Source: Planococcus citri
Taxonomy: Eukaryota; Arthropoda; Insecta; Hemiptera; Pseudococcidae
Length of the DNA: 64,000 nucleotides
Direction of reading: 5' to 3'
Assembly (NCBI RefSeq): GCF_950023065.1
Contig: NC_088678.1
Location: 20,636,580-20,700,579, forward strand
Made by a program: the position numbers and the translations under genes. The notes under the pieces were generated by a model. That model worked only from the letters and a program-made list of their open reading frames with translations. It was not told the DNA's origin and searched no databases. The number at the start of each line of letters is the position of its first letter. The stretch's first letter is position 1. This document shows positions 36,687 through 48,130 of this stretch, in pieces.

Positions 36687-37194
36687 TACAATACACAATC
36701 TAACCAAGTTCAAAGAAACTCTTCTAGTGTTATAGGTGGCGATTTTGGAGAGCTTCGTGTAGCTGCTTTTGTAAGCTTCCTTGCTATATGTATTATGTAT
36801 GTACATAAATATAAAACACAAAGATTAGAACAAATTAATCTCATACATTTACCATTATTACATACCTACAGAATTATGTTCCTGCTATACATATTTTATT
36901 CCACAACTTACCCCTAGCTCGAAAATTGCTCTAATAGTCTTCATGGCCTCATTCTCAATTCTTTTTAGCATGGACGTAACTTTTCTACCATACGCCTACA
37001 GGGTTTAACTTCAAGTTGACAATTTTAAAGTGTAGCGAATTAGTTCACTTACCCCAGGCTTTCATGCTGAGGGCATTGTACGCGCCTCCGATACATGTTT
37101 AGTTGAGCACTTCGCAGACGAATCTGATACATTTTCATCACTTTTTTGTCTTTTTTGATAGTCTGACGTTGAGAGTTGCTCATCAGAACTTTTC
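36687..37194 (-). CDS. Three-exon segment, paralog of the 33-kb segment
   Basis: Minus strand: 37194-37053 (acceptor TTTTTTCACAG, donor GGG followed by GTAAGT), 36984-36912 (KVTSMLKRIENEAMKTIRAI FELG split here only for length; donor GTAAGTTG) and 36783-36687 (QGSLQKQLHEALQNRHL then TAA at 36730-36732; the spliceable sequence runs on to a GTAAGT donor at 36686). The ATG frame (MSNSQRQTIKKDKK...) gives an 85-residue product in phase. The first exon has a second open frame with more natural composition (SSDEQLSTSDYQKRQKSDEN) that stops just before the donor. Exons two and three, and the intron between them, are near-copies of 33306-33528. Which frame is used is open. Confidence 0.42.
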
Positions 37195-37754
37195 CTGTGA
37201 AAAAAGTTGAGTTATAACTCAAAAAACGAGCACACAAAATATGATTCAAACAACCAACTGCAAATTGTACACATACTTCTCATTACGTAAATTAATTTTA
37301 TCTTGTACCTACATAAAATCAGCAAAAATCATGATTTTTATGTAATGTATCCAACGAGAATTTTATATGTATTGAACAACGAAAAATTTTTTCCCCGATA
37401 TAAAAATTTATGTAATAAGATCAATGACTTATTTATAAGTGAGAGCAGGCAGGTGATAGTGTTTTAAAATAAAATAATCATTACCTATATACTTAATACA
37501 AATCACCATTTAATTAGGGTGTGTTTCGGTTCAAATTTAAATTTTCACCCAGCATTCTAAGCAAATGTTTTTTCCAATTTAAAGGGATCTTTGCTTTTGA
37601 ACAATATTTTTTTTAGATTGGGGGGGGCTTCGTCCCCCTCACATCTCTCCTGAATTATTTTCATCCCTTCTTTATCAAACAAGTTCATTAGAAATGATCT
37701 TACAATTTCTTATAATTATATGTACTAGATAGGTACCTAATAACCTGATTTTCA

Positions 37755-37793
37755 TCAGCACAGCTGGTGCTTCAGTTCAGTAAGCAAGGCCAT
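37755..37793 (-). repeat. Copy 5 of the repeated short frame (MALLTELKHQLC)
   Basis: Same segment. On the minus strand it lies upstream of the exons at 36687-37194. This is the rightmost trace of the duplicated array. Confidence 0.35.
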
Positions 37794-37950
37794 CAAAATT
37801 GGTTTTGAAAGGAATCAAATTGATGTTTTGACCGTAACGGTATTTTACTGATTCAAAAATTGCATTAAAATTTTGAAACGTCTAAAAATTACTTACTACA
37901 TAATAAGAACTGAATGTAAGGTATATGTTTGGTTATAAAATGAAAACGAA

Positions 37951-38925
37951 AAGTCGGCGGATTTTGACAAAATCCAGCAGAAGACCTTCATTTATCGAGT
38001 TGAAAGGTACCCTTATAATATAATCAATTCTAACTCCGTAGGATGCCCTCGGAGGGGAGATTTGAGCTCTCAACTAGGGTACATTTTTGAGAAAAATCGT
38101 GTTTTTTTCGCTCCTGTTGAACTACACAACGTGTTTTGGGAAAAATGGACCAATCTCAAATGAAAGTAGATATTTGAGATTCTGCGTCGACCTGTGCTAT
38201 TGCCGTCAAAATGCAAGACCACTTTTAGGATTCTACTGAGCAGTTGAAAATTTGCAAATCGTTTCTTTTTGAATAAATTCGTATTTTGAACATTTTTTCT
38301 CGGCAAATATTTCGCATTAATTATGCTAAACTGTTGAAAGATATCATTTCTGATACTGGGGAAATATTTTGGAACACATCGGTGCTAATTTTTGAATCAT
38401 TTTTTCCAATTTCAAAAAACCGAAAAAAATAACCAAAAACTTACGAAATTTTTTCAATATTCTTGAAATTGGCGCTAATTGTCGGAAAATTGGCGTCACT
38501 GTGTTTCAAAATATTTTCCTAGTTTCAGAAATGATATCTTTCAAAAATGTTGGCATAATTAATCCGAAAAATTTACTAAGAAAAAATATTCAAAATGATA
38601 CGAATTTACACCAAAATAAGCGATTTTTAAATTTTCAACCGTCCAGTAGACCCCTAAAAATGGTCTAAGATTTTGACAACGATAGCACAGATCGACACAG
38701 AATTTCAAATACTTTCATTTGAGGCGGGGCCACTTTTCCCAAAACAGGTTGTGTGGTGATAGGAGCGAAAAATCACAATTTAATCGAAAATACCTCTTCT
38801 TTGGGGTCTAAATTCCCCCTCCCTCCACAGGGGCACCCACGAAGTTGAAAGTTGAAATTTTTTGCGGTAATTTTCAACTCAAAATGAAGGTCTATGAAAA
38901 ATGTGGTCAAGATCCACCGATTTTT
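37951..38925. mobile_element. Foldback element, arms about 370-390 bp
   Basis: Left arm 37951-38338 and right arm about 38555-38925 are reverse complements with moderate divergence (left AAGTCGGCGGATTTTGAC; right GGTCAAGATCCACCGATT). The centre includes GGAACACATCGG and GTGTTTCAAAATATTTTCC. Diverged partial copies at 32.4 and 36.0 kb. No gene. Confidence 0.6.
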
Positions 38926-38930
38926 TTTTA

Positions 38931-40145
38931 TTAGGGTCATTCCACGACAATTTGACCAAGATGGAGGGGGGGGGGGGCTCGGGATGTTTTTTGAAATTTT
39001 TCCTGCGAAAAGACCTTTTGAAGGGATTCCAATATTTAGGGGTTCTGAAAGGCTTTTTGGTGATATCATAAAAATCAGTGTTGCCACTTTTTTCATACAA
39101 AAAGTTAGCTTGAAAAATTTCAAAACGTAGTTTTCATATCGTTCCGATTCTCAAAAACTCTGAAAAAAATATATTATGGACAACTTTTCATGCTGAACAA
39201 CATTTTAAATTTAAAACATGAAAAAAAGTTCTGACTGGTGAAGTTCACCCCTTTGGACCGCCCCCTATTACTACGTATCCGTTGAAAAAGTTGAACCCCC
39301 CCCCCCTCACTCAATGAAATAAACTCGTCACAAAAAAATCAAAATTTGAAAAAATTCAATTTTCTATTCCAAACATCAAAAAAAATTTTAATTAATTCAG
39401 TTGTCTCATTTTGACCCCTTTCTGACGTATTTCATGAAAAAGTTGATAAAAATCACACTCGTGGCAAAAAAAGTAAAATTCATTTATTTTTTGAATTTTT
39501 TCGAATTTTGATTTTTTTGTGATGAATTTATTTTATCAAGCAAAGGGGTTTTTTCAAACTTTTTCAACGGATACGTAAAAATAGGGGTCCAATGGGTCAA
39601 CTTCACTAGTCAGAACTTTTTTTTCATGTTTTAAATTAAAAAATCGCATTTTTTCCGCAAACTTTCAATTTTTTTAAATCAATTTTACGACATAATGCCA
39701 TCCCAATTTTTTAATATGTTGTTCAGCGTAAGAAGTTGTTCATAATATATTTTTTTCAGAATTTTTGAGAATCGTAACGATATGAAAACTACGTTTTGAA
39801 ATTTTTCAAGCTAATTTTTTGTACGAAAAAAAATGGCAACACTGATTTTTATGATATCACCAAAAAGCCTTTCAGAACCCCTAAATATTGGAAAAAGTTC
39901 CATTTTGGTAGGTATCGCGGTAGTCGAGTAATCCACTGCTGAAATGGACGATATTTCAAGTTCTCTGAAAACTTTGACACCCCCTAGCAGACTTTTAAAA
40001 AGTGCTGGAGGGCTGCGATTTTCGCCATTGGTCATCCCTTCGGAAGGTCTTTCCACAGGAAAAATTTCAAAAAAATCACCGACCCCCTCCCTTATCACTT
40101 CTTGGTCGAATTGACGTGGAATGCCCCATTGGCGATTCACCCTAA
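38931..40145. mobile_element. Inverted-repeat element, about 1.2 kb
   Basis: Left end TTAGGGTCATTCCACGACAA; right end carries the complement (TTGACGTGGAATG...ACCCTAA). Long inner arms mirror each other (CCTAAATATTGG against CCAATATTTAGG). It lies directly against the 37951-38925 foldback. Frames of up to 125 codons on both strands (containing IPRQFDQ and FRGSERLFGDIIKIS) are palindrome by-products. Confidence 0.6.
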
Positions 40146-40149
40146 TGTA

Positions 40150-43100
40150 TAGGTCACTGTCAGTTACATACTTTAAGCGCTTAATCAACTTTCAGTCTAT
40201 CAATACAGTTTATGATTTTGAATTTTATTCGATGTAGGTAGGTATATACATATAGGTATAGGTAACCCCACCACGAGCGGTTATACGACTCGATGATGAT
40301 AGGTAACCTTACTTACTTAATTACTTAAATCAGATCAGCTGATTTGTTATTATCATTAAATTTTTTTTCCAATTTAATTTTACTCGCAGCCAAAAGTATT
40401 CTGAGCTTCTTTACTTGCAATTTTTTTGAAATAATCACTTAGCTCTGCTTTTATTCTGAGAAGAGGAGGGATTTGGCTGGAAAATACTTCAACATATAGG
40501 TGTGAAAAACCAACAATAAATGAGTAAAGAGGAGGGGGAAAAAATTGATTTAAATTCGTAACTGGTACTGGAAGCATCCGGCACGATGGCATCGCATCGT
40601 TGGAGACCGGATACGTAATAAATCTGCTATTCTCTCACATTAATTTGTCGGCTCTGCTTTTCAAATAAATGTTTTAATATTTCCGATACAGTTATATACT
40701 TATTATTCGTCATCTGGCACATTTTCAACTAGGTAAATAACGACCTGGTGGCTGGTGTAAAGAGAAAAAATCCATAAAAATCATAACACAGGTTACACAT
40801 ACTCGGTTGTATTATTAATTACACTTTGGTGATGGCTTCATTCTCTCTCTCTCTCTGCACGAGAGAGACTGAGAGGCGCAGGAAATGAAGGAATTGGTGC
40901 AGTACACATAAACGATTAGTTCAATTAAAAAATTACAACTGGCATAGTTTTGACATTTTTTAATCAACTACATTAACCTCGACCTTTCCTTCGGCGATGT
41001 ATAATCATGTATAGGTATTCATTCCATAACTCTTTTTCTCCTTTTTTTTTCGCTGGCTCGCTGCAACATATAAATTATTTTCTAGAAAGATGATAAAAAT
41101 CTACAAAGTACAGTGGCGTGTTTCTTTTCAATAATTTATCGATTTTACTCTCTGCGACAAATAAAATGGTTAATTTTCTTTTTATTCAAAATGACCCTTT
41201 CACGAATAATGCTAAGTGAATTTCGGTATAGGTAGAGTACGTTATTAAAAAGCTGAGAAAAATTTCACCGAATCGCGTGCTAAGCGACGATAAATGTTTT
41301 AGATTTTGGAACACATTTTTGCAATGGGTAATTTATCGTTTTGTATTATCAGACTGTAATATGGTGAATTCGTATTTAGCTATTACCTTATACCTAATAT
41401 ATAAGTACTTACATTCTGTATCCACTTTTGGCTTTTTGTGAACTCTTTCGTGTCTGTTTTTTGTGCACTTTTATGTACCTATTTTTGTATGTTACTGACA
41501 TTTGTTTGCATGAGATGTTGGTGGCAGTATAGTATTAAATAAATGATATAATATTAATGTAGATTGGTTATGGTTACCTAACTCAAGTTGTTCTCCAACT
41601 GGGCAATTATTTTGTATGAAGTTGTCATGTAAAAATGTTTCGTGAAATGTCCATTTTCCACTTTGTCGTTTATAAGATTGATTAAGCATTTACTTACCTA
41701 CTCTTGTACTAGACCTTTTACTTGCTATTGTCACTGCTCTGATAGGTACTGGTTTTGCATGAAAGTGAATTTTTATAACAATATAATTAACTAAGTACGT
41801 TTCTTACCTATTTATTTCCTGTCAATTGCATACTTACTTTTTAATTTTTTACACATCAATTAATACCTAAATGAATAATAATTTCAAAACTAAAAATTAC
41901 AATTATTATAGATACGTATATGCCAACTGAATGATGATCGAGTTATTTAATTAACTAAATTGATGGCCATTTTTGTCAACGAAACTACATTATTAGGATT
42001 GTAAGATCTCTGCACCGATGATCCATCCATTTATCTTAATTCCATAATCATTCTCATTGTTGTAAAATTCTTGGATCTCAACTCCATCTTAATAAAAATA
42101 CCAAATTTTTCTTTCAATAATAATGTTTTTATTTCTTCACACTTGATTTAAATTTTTTCCCAGCAGGCTCGATTTTTAATTCGATAACAGAAATTTTAAA
42201 ATACGATCCAATGATTACCAATTTTTTGTAGGTAAGTACTCGATTGATTTCCTTTCCTTAGAAAAAAATTAGACCTGATTTGCTGGCGGAGTTTTTTTGT
42301 TGGGTAAGTAATTAAATGGTACTGTAACACAGATGTTTGGGGTTTTTCATGACTTGCAAAGAGAGGAAGAGGCCCAATGACGTAAACGTAGAACATTTTT
42401 GAATACAGTCATCCGAACATATTGTAGCTTAAAGATATTGAATAGGCTAATAAAAAAAAAGTATGTACACAGATCATTACACACGATTAAGCATTAATAA
42501 GACAAAACTATCTTAAAGATGGCCAGTCGAGAGTCGTTTTGTCTCATATGGAAATCATTATAGGAAGTAAATTTGGTTAGAGAGATGTGTAGTCTGCAAC
42601 GTGAAGAATTTCCCCTAAATTTTAATGCTATGAGTATATGTAAATAATAGGGTAAGATATTTGAATCGATTCCGATTAATTTTTTTCAAATTTGTCTTCA
42701 GTCTCCTGAAGTTTTCGACTTCATTGTCAAAACCGTCGAATAATTCAAGATAGAGGGAGAAGGAGGAGGGGGAATTGTGGCATCAGAATACCTATGAGGT
42801 TTTTTTGAACATTTTTTGGTCGATTTTGAGCATTTTTTGGTCAAATGGTACGAAATTTGTGTGGGTACTGAGGAAATTAAGCCTTTCAGTAAAAATTCTG
42901 TCAACATTTTTGTAACTTTTCCTATAACTCGTTTTAGTCTTTAAAAAATTCTGGAAAATTTAGAAAATTTTGCAATGATACATACAAAAGTCTATAGGGA
43001 AATTATTAGGGAATTTTTAAATTTTCATTCTAAAATCAGGTACATTGTTCTCAAGTTTTTTAAGAGATACGTTAACATTTGGGAAAGAGGTTATATGACC

Positions 43101-45520
43101 CAAAATTTTTGAAAGCTACGAACAGTCTCCTAATTTCTAATTGAAGATTGGGGTTATGTGTCTTGGATCAGATGAGGGAAGGTGGGGAGGGAGGAGGTGA
43201 ATTACCTATATCTAAAATTAATTCTTGGAACTTTGCATAGGTGATCTTCTTATAGAGTTCAAGAAGTCAATCCGCCTACAAAATGTTTAAAAATGAGTCA
43301 AGTACTGTTTTTTTTTTAATTTTAGGGAATTTTACGTCCTCTTCCTCGAATCTCCAACTTTCTCCAAATTATTCATTTTGATTTTTTTTATTGCAAAAAC
43401 ATCGTAGAACTGAACAAATTTTCGAACATTTTTGGTAATTCTGATGCTCATAAATCTCTTCATTATTTTTCAAAAGCTGGAAAACGCATTTTTTGACCTC
43501 TGAAAATTTATGAAATTTTCTACTTACAATTAGGTACGTTGAAGTGTCTTAATTTTCTCTAAATTCAATATTCGTCAACCTAATTGGAGAATTTTTTAAA
43601 TATAAAATTGAATATACTTCGTCATGTTTCAGGTAAGGGTATCAAAACAGCCTGAGGAGGAGGAATTTAATACATCAGGACTTTGAAAATTGATAATTCT
43701 CCAATTTTTTAGAATTTTGCTACTGCGTTGACTTTTTATTAGCTTTAAAAAAACTGGGTGGGGTTTTTGAGAACTACAAAAGTTTGTCTGGATTCACAAA
43801 TTTTTGATTTATGAACTAAAATAAATAGATACTCCCCTTTGGGATACGGGAGACTTGGACTGGACTGGGCTGGGCTGTAGAAGAACCTTCAAATGCATCC
43901 AAATTTTTTAAACATTTTTTGAACACTGTAAAGTTCTTTCAGGGTTGAAAAAGTTAATATGCCGACAAAATGTTTCAAAAAAAAATTCTCACAGCATTTG
44001 GTCCCCTTCCTCCCCTCTTCACTAATTCATCTCAGAATCTGATACCATAAATATGATCGAAGTAGGTACCTAGGCATTTACTTCAATTCTTCAGTTGAAA
44101 CGATTTTGTTAAGTTAGGTTTTTTACCTCAAGTCAGCTTCCCGAACTGTTCGTAATAGTTGATAAATTAATTTCCATTTACCTACGAATGATGACGAGAG
44201 TGATGAGTGATGACGTTTGAAAAAACCTTCCTACGCCATTTCGCTATTTTATGTGTTTGTGGACTTGATAATACCTATTTTAAAAATCTGGAAAATCAAA
44301 AAAATTAAAAAATTGGTACCTAAGGAAAATGAAGAAAAGTCAGGCAAAATCATTTCTTTTGAAAACTAGACACTTTGAAATACGATCACGAAAAAAAATC
44401 TCGATCGATAAAGACTGCTTCTGGAGTCTCTAGGGTAGAAAATAATGCTGTCAAAACATGCTTTTTCGATCATTAAGGTAGGTAAGTTCCATAACTTGAA
44501 ATGTGTAGAAAATCGTCATAAAGGTAAGAAATACGTCGAGAAACATTTGAAATACTTACCTAGTGAAATTGTATCTAAAAGTCACAACAGATAGGTGTAA
44601 GGATCGTTTTAACATTTTTTAAATTAAAATAAAAAAAGTTGAAAAAAATTCAATATGTGACGTCATTTTGGCTAAAAAAAACCTTGAATTCGTACCATTC
44701 GTGCGAAAAATGCCCAAAATCGAGCCGACCACGAAACTTTATGAACTGTCCTCCCATGATTTTAATAAAATAGTGTGGTCCAGATGTGGTAGCCCCCTGC
44801 TCCCTTGGCCAAAAAACCATTACACCAAACATTTTAGGTATCAATATTAAGTTTGGGACCTTTAGTGAAAATCGAAAGTTAAAAATTTAAAAATTATAAA
44901 AAATTTGAAAATATTAACTTTTTACTTTCAAGAGACTCGAGAGAGAAAAATAATTGTATCACTAGATCCTAAATCCAAAACATTCAAAAAAGTTTCATAC
45001 ATTTTTTTGCCCATCATCAAAATGGAAGGAGCCATAAAAATGATTTTATTTTCAAAACATCCTGATAATTTCAGATTATTTGTGTATGGTTTTTTTTTGT
45101 TTCAAATTTGGTTCATTAAAATATTTCAAATTATTTGGCCTTGTTGAAAATTTAAAATAAATCATACAAAAATAGGTTGAGATATTACGCCATGAAAGGA
45201 AAAATATTCACAAAAAATGTTCTGCTCCAACTTTCCCCTTTGAAAAAATTGCTATTCAAAGCTGTATAACTGCTGTTTTTCCATGGGGGGGGGGGGGAGA
45301 ATGCGTCAGAATAGGCAAATACCACGTGTCTTTTTATAACTTGACTTGGAAAAAAAATATTCAAAAAAAAATTTGCACTCACTTTCTTCCTTTGATAAAA
45401 TTTTTACTTCTATAAGTAAATCGCTCTTCAGAATAAAAATATAGATCGAGCTTAGGGATCCAACCATCCAGAAAATCCAATAATTCTCAGTATCCTAAAA
45501 AACCCATACATTGATACCAT
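40150..45520. other. Mostly unique AT-rich intergenic sequence
   Basis: No supported gene apart from the weak exon-like piece at 40384-40476. A CT/GA-rich hairpin-like stretch lies at about 40843-40876. Purine-rich blocks recur loosely near 42750, 43190 and 43660, perhaps an old degenerate array. A G run of about 14 lies near 45285. Confidence 0.5.
40384..40476 (-). CDS. Exon-like fragment, unknown
   Basis: Minus strand, between acceptor GAAGTATTTTCCAG and donor CTGCGA/GTAAAA. One frame is open throughout and reads IKAELSDYFKKIASKEAQNT. The helical charged texture resembles the 33-37 kb exons, but no clear homology was established. Confidence 0.2.
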
Positions 45521-45529
45521 GTTGAATTT

Positions 45530-46610
45530 TTCGAAATTTCATGCTTTGCACTTCCCTTCAATGAGGGCTCATATATCGAAGTTAAGCAGAAAATAAATGC
45601 CAGAATCGAGAATCGACTTCAGCGACCCGATTTTTCAAAATTTTATGTTTGGAAACCCCACCCCCTCCTTCCCTCTGTAGGGCCCATTTCGAGGTTAGGA
45701 GGGAAATAAATGCCGAAACTGACTTCAGCGATCCATGAAAAACTTCATTTCGATACCCAGGTCGAGTTTTTCAAAATTTCATGTTTTGTACACCCCCCTT
45801 TTTTGAGGTCTTACTTCGAGGTTTCTTTTTGAGGGCTCATTTAAAAATGAAGGGGAAAATAAATGCTAAAATCGCGACTTCAGCGATTCGAAAAAAAAAT
45901 CATTTCAATTCCCATGTCGAATTTTTAAAAAATTCATATTTTTCAACATCCCCCCCCTTTTTGAGGTCTCTTTTCGAGGTTTCCCTTTAAGGACTCATTT
46001 CAAGGTGAAGGGGAAAATAAATGCTAAAATCGACTTCAGCGACCCGAAAAACCACTATTTTCATACCCATGTCGAATTTTTCGAAATTTCATGTTTTGCA
46101 CCCCTTTCCCTTGTTGAAGGCTCATTTCGAGGTGCCCCTTTGAGGACTCATTTCAAGGTGAAGGGAAATACAAATGTTAAAATCGACTTCAGCGACCTGA
46201 TTTGTCAAAATTTCATGTTTGGAACCCCCATCTTCCCTCTTTGGGGCTTATTTCGAGTTAGGGGGAAAATACGAATGCCAAAACTGACTTCAGGAATTCA
46301 TGAAAAACCTCATTTCAATATCCATGTCGAGTTTTTCAAAATTTCGACATGTTTTGCTCACCCCCCCTCTTTTGAGGTCTCATTTCGAGGTTTATTTTTG
46401 AGGGCTAATTTAAGGATGAAGGGGAAAATAAATGCTATAAGCGGTTCAAAAAAATCTATTTCGATTCCCATGTCGAATTTTTCAAAATTCACATTTTTTA
46501 ACACCTCCTCTCCCTTTTTGAGGACAGTTTTCGAATTTTACCCTTAAGGGCACATTTCTAGGTGAAGGGGAAAATAAATGCCAAAATTGACTTCACAGCG
46601 ACCTAAAAAA
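45530..46610 (+). repeat. Tandem array of about eight 105-160 bp units
   Basis: The core GGGGAAAATAAATGCTAAAA followed by TCGACTTCAGCGACC recurs near 45590, 45706, 45858, 46014, 46163, 46268, 46426 and 46571. Each is preceded by CATGTCGAATTTTTC/AAATTTCATG and a C-rich tract. Spacing alternates between about 105-116 and 145-158 bases. The 180-codon frame at 46005-46547 is translated repeat, not a gene. Confidence 0.75.
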
Positions 46611-47929
46611 AAAACATACCCAAAATTTTACAGATTTGTTTTTAAAATTCGATTTTTGTAAAAAATCGGAATATACAGTACCTAGGTAAGTTTTAAAATA
46701 CGAGTAAGAACATTTTCTGATTATTATCATAGGATGGCGAAAAGTTGAAATGGAAATTTTTGCATTTTTTGTTTTCAAATTCAGACCTGAAACTCAAAGC
46801 TGAGAGCTGAAATTTTGATGGTGTGATTTTTAGGCCATCAAGCCACCATTTTTAGGCTTTACCTCAAAATTTCTGAGAAACAGTTCACGAGGTTCTCTGG
46901 TTGTGTGAAAATCCTAATTTTTGAGGTTACCAGATTTTCTTCTTTCGTTAAGTACCTACTCGTAAATCTCCTCGTTCAATGTTCATCGTTCGAGCGTGCA
47001 AATTTAGATTTCAATGTCAATGTCATTACTCATTACGATTCATTGCACAGAGCTTCCAAAACATATTTTCATGTCGTGATATCCTACGTTGGTGAATTTT
47101 CAAATTTGCAAATGAGTATTTTCAATTTCAATTCTGCTTCGATCAATGTCTATAATGACAATTTTCATCATACACAATCAATTTGTTTAATGTGGTCTTA
47201 AAGAACATTTTTTGTCTATAGAGATGACAAGTAGGTAAGTAAACGTGTAAATGAAAATGACACAATACAAACGAATGAATCATATTCGATCGTGATTGAA
47301 AATTTACCTACCTACGTCCAGACAACAACAAATAAATACGATCGTTGTGATTTTTCAAATCACAATGGCAGATAAGTCCTATAATGGAATTTCGCTTCGA
47401 ATTTATTATTTCATCGCAGGTAGGTACACATAAACAAAAGACACAATAGGTTTAGGTACCTATAGATCTAATCTACGAAGATGATTATACAGAAGTCAGT
47501 AACCTCTGAGCCTGCAAGGTACCTTCAAAATAATATATCGATTACAAGACCGTACCTATTTAAATTTATATAAGCCCAAAGGGTAGGTAGGGAAACGTTT
47601 CGAGTCAGTAGGGGGGTGAATTTTTCACTCATTTCGATGAAATTTATTAATCAAAGCCGGTACATTATTCGTTATTGTTTGACAGGTGTGTTTGTTTCCG
47701 TTTCAAGGGAAACGTCGACGACGACGAATGAACTTGGTTTGTTAATTATGTATTTGTGTAACAACAATTAGGGTTGGTAGACGTTTCTACTCGTATATTG
47801 CTTCATGTTCGAGTCTCTCTCTTGCTCTCTTTACACGTAGGTACTCGTACTTTACCATTACTATACCTACCTACCAGTAGTGTGTACTTTACCTTCCAAA
47901 CACTGTGAAAATATCGAATGATGTGGTAT
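46611..47929. other. Intergenic region before the candidate first exon
   Basis: Less repetitive than the left half. Several short CT-rich and ACGT-rich stretches occur (for example GAGTCTCTCTCTTGCTCTC near 47812) and could include promoter sequence of the TSP1 gene. No frame is convincing. Confidence 0.35.
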
Positions 47930-48130
47930 AATTGGCGCAATAGCAGCGCAGGTGACGATGATGATATTTCCTATTTATCGTTTCTACGTTAGAGACAATA
48001 CGACGTTTAGTGCGAGTGAAATAAAAAAATAAAACGCTAACGAGTTTGGTGGAAAAAAAAATTACTTTGGGTTGGAAATGCGAGCTCGAATGTAGTGTTT
48101 TCGTGTTACGTGGTGTTCGAGGTCTCTCGA
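47930..48130 (+). other. Candidate upstream non-coding exon with splice donor
   Basis: This stretch is richer in CpG and GC than its surroundings and ends in TCTCTCGA followed by GTAAGTATTG, a near-consensus splice donor at 48131. No long frame is open. It could be the first exon of the 55.4-61.5 kb gene, giving a first intron of about 7.3 kb. The left edge is arbitrary. The link rests only on strand, order and splice-site quality. Confidence 0.3.

Larger units (their letters stand above)
34455..36695 (+). repeat. Last array unit copies
   Basis: A truncated copy at about 34455-34560 and a fuller one at about 36295-36695. The latter ends directly in the exon at 36687-36783 (minus strand), tying the repeat unit to gene introns. 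No copy was seen to the right of 37 kb. Confidence 0.7.

Noticed and set aside
38773..40188. Frames of 73-125 codons on both strands with IPRQFDQ and FRGSERLFGDIIKIS
   Set aside because: The same peptide appears on both strands because the DNA is an inverted repeat; G and C runs break it and no codon bias is evident.
46005..46547. 180-codon + frame
   Set aside because: It is a translation of a tandem DNA repeat of alternating unit length, not a gene.
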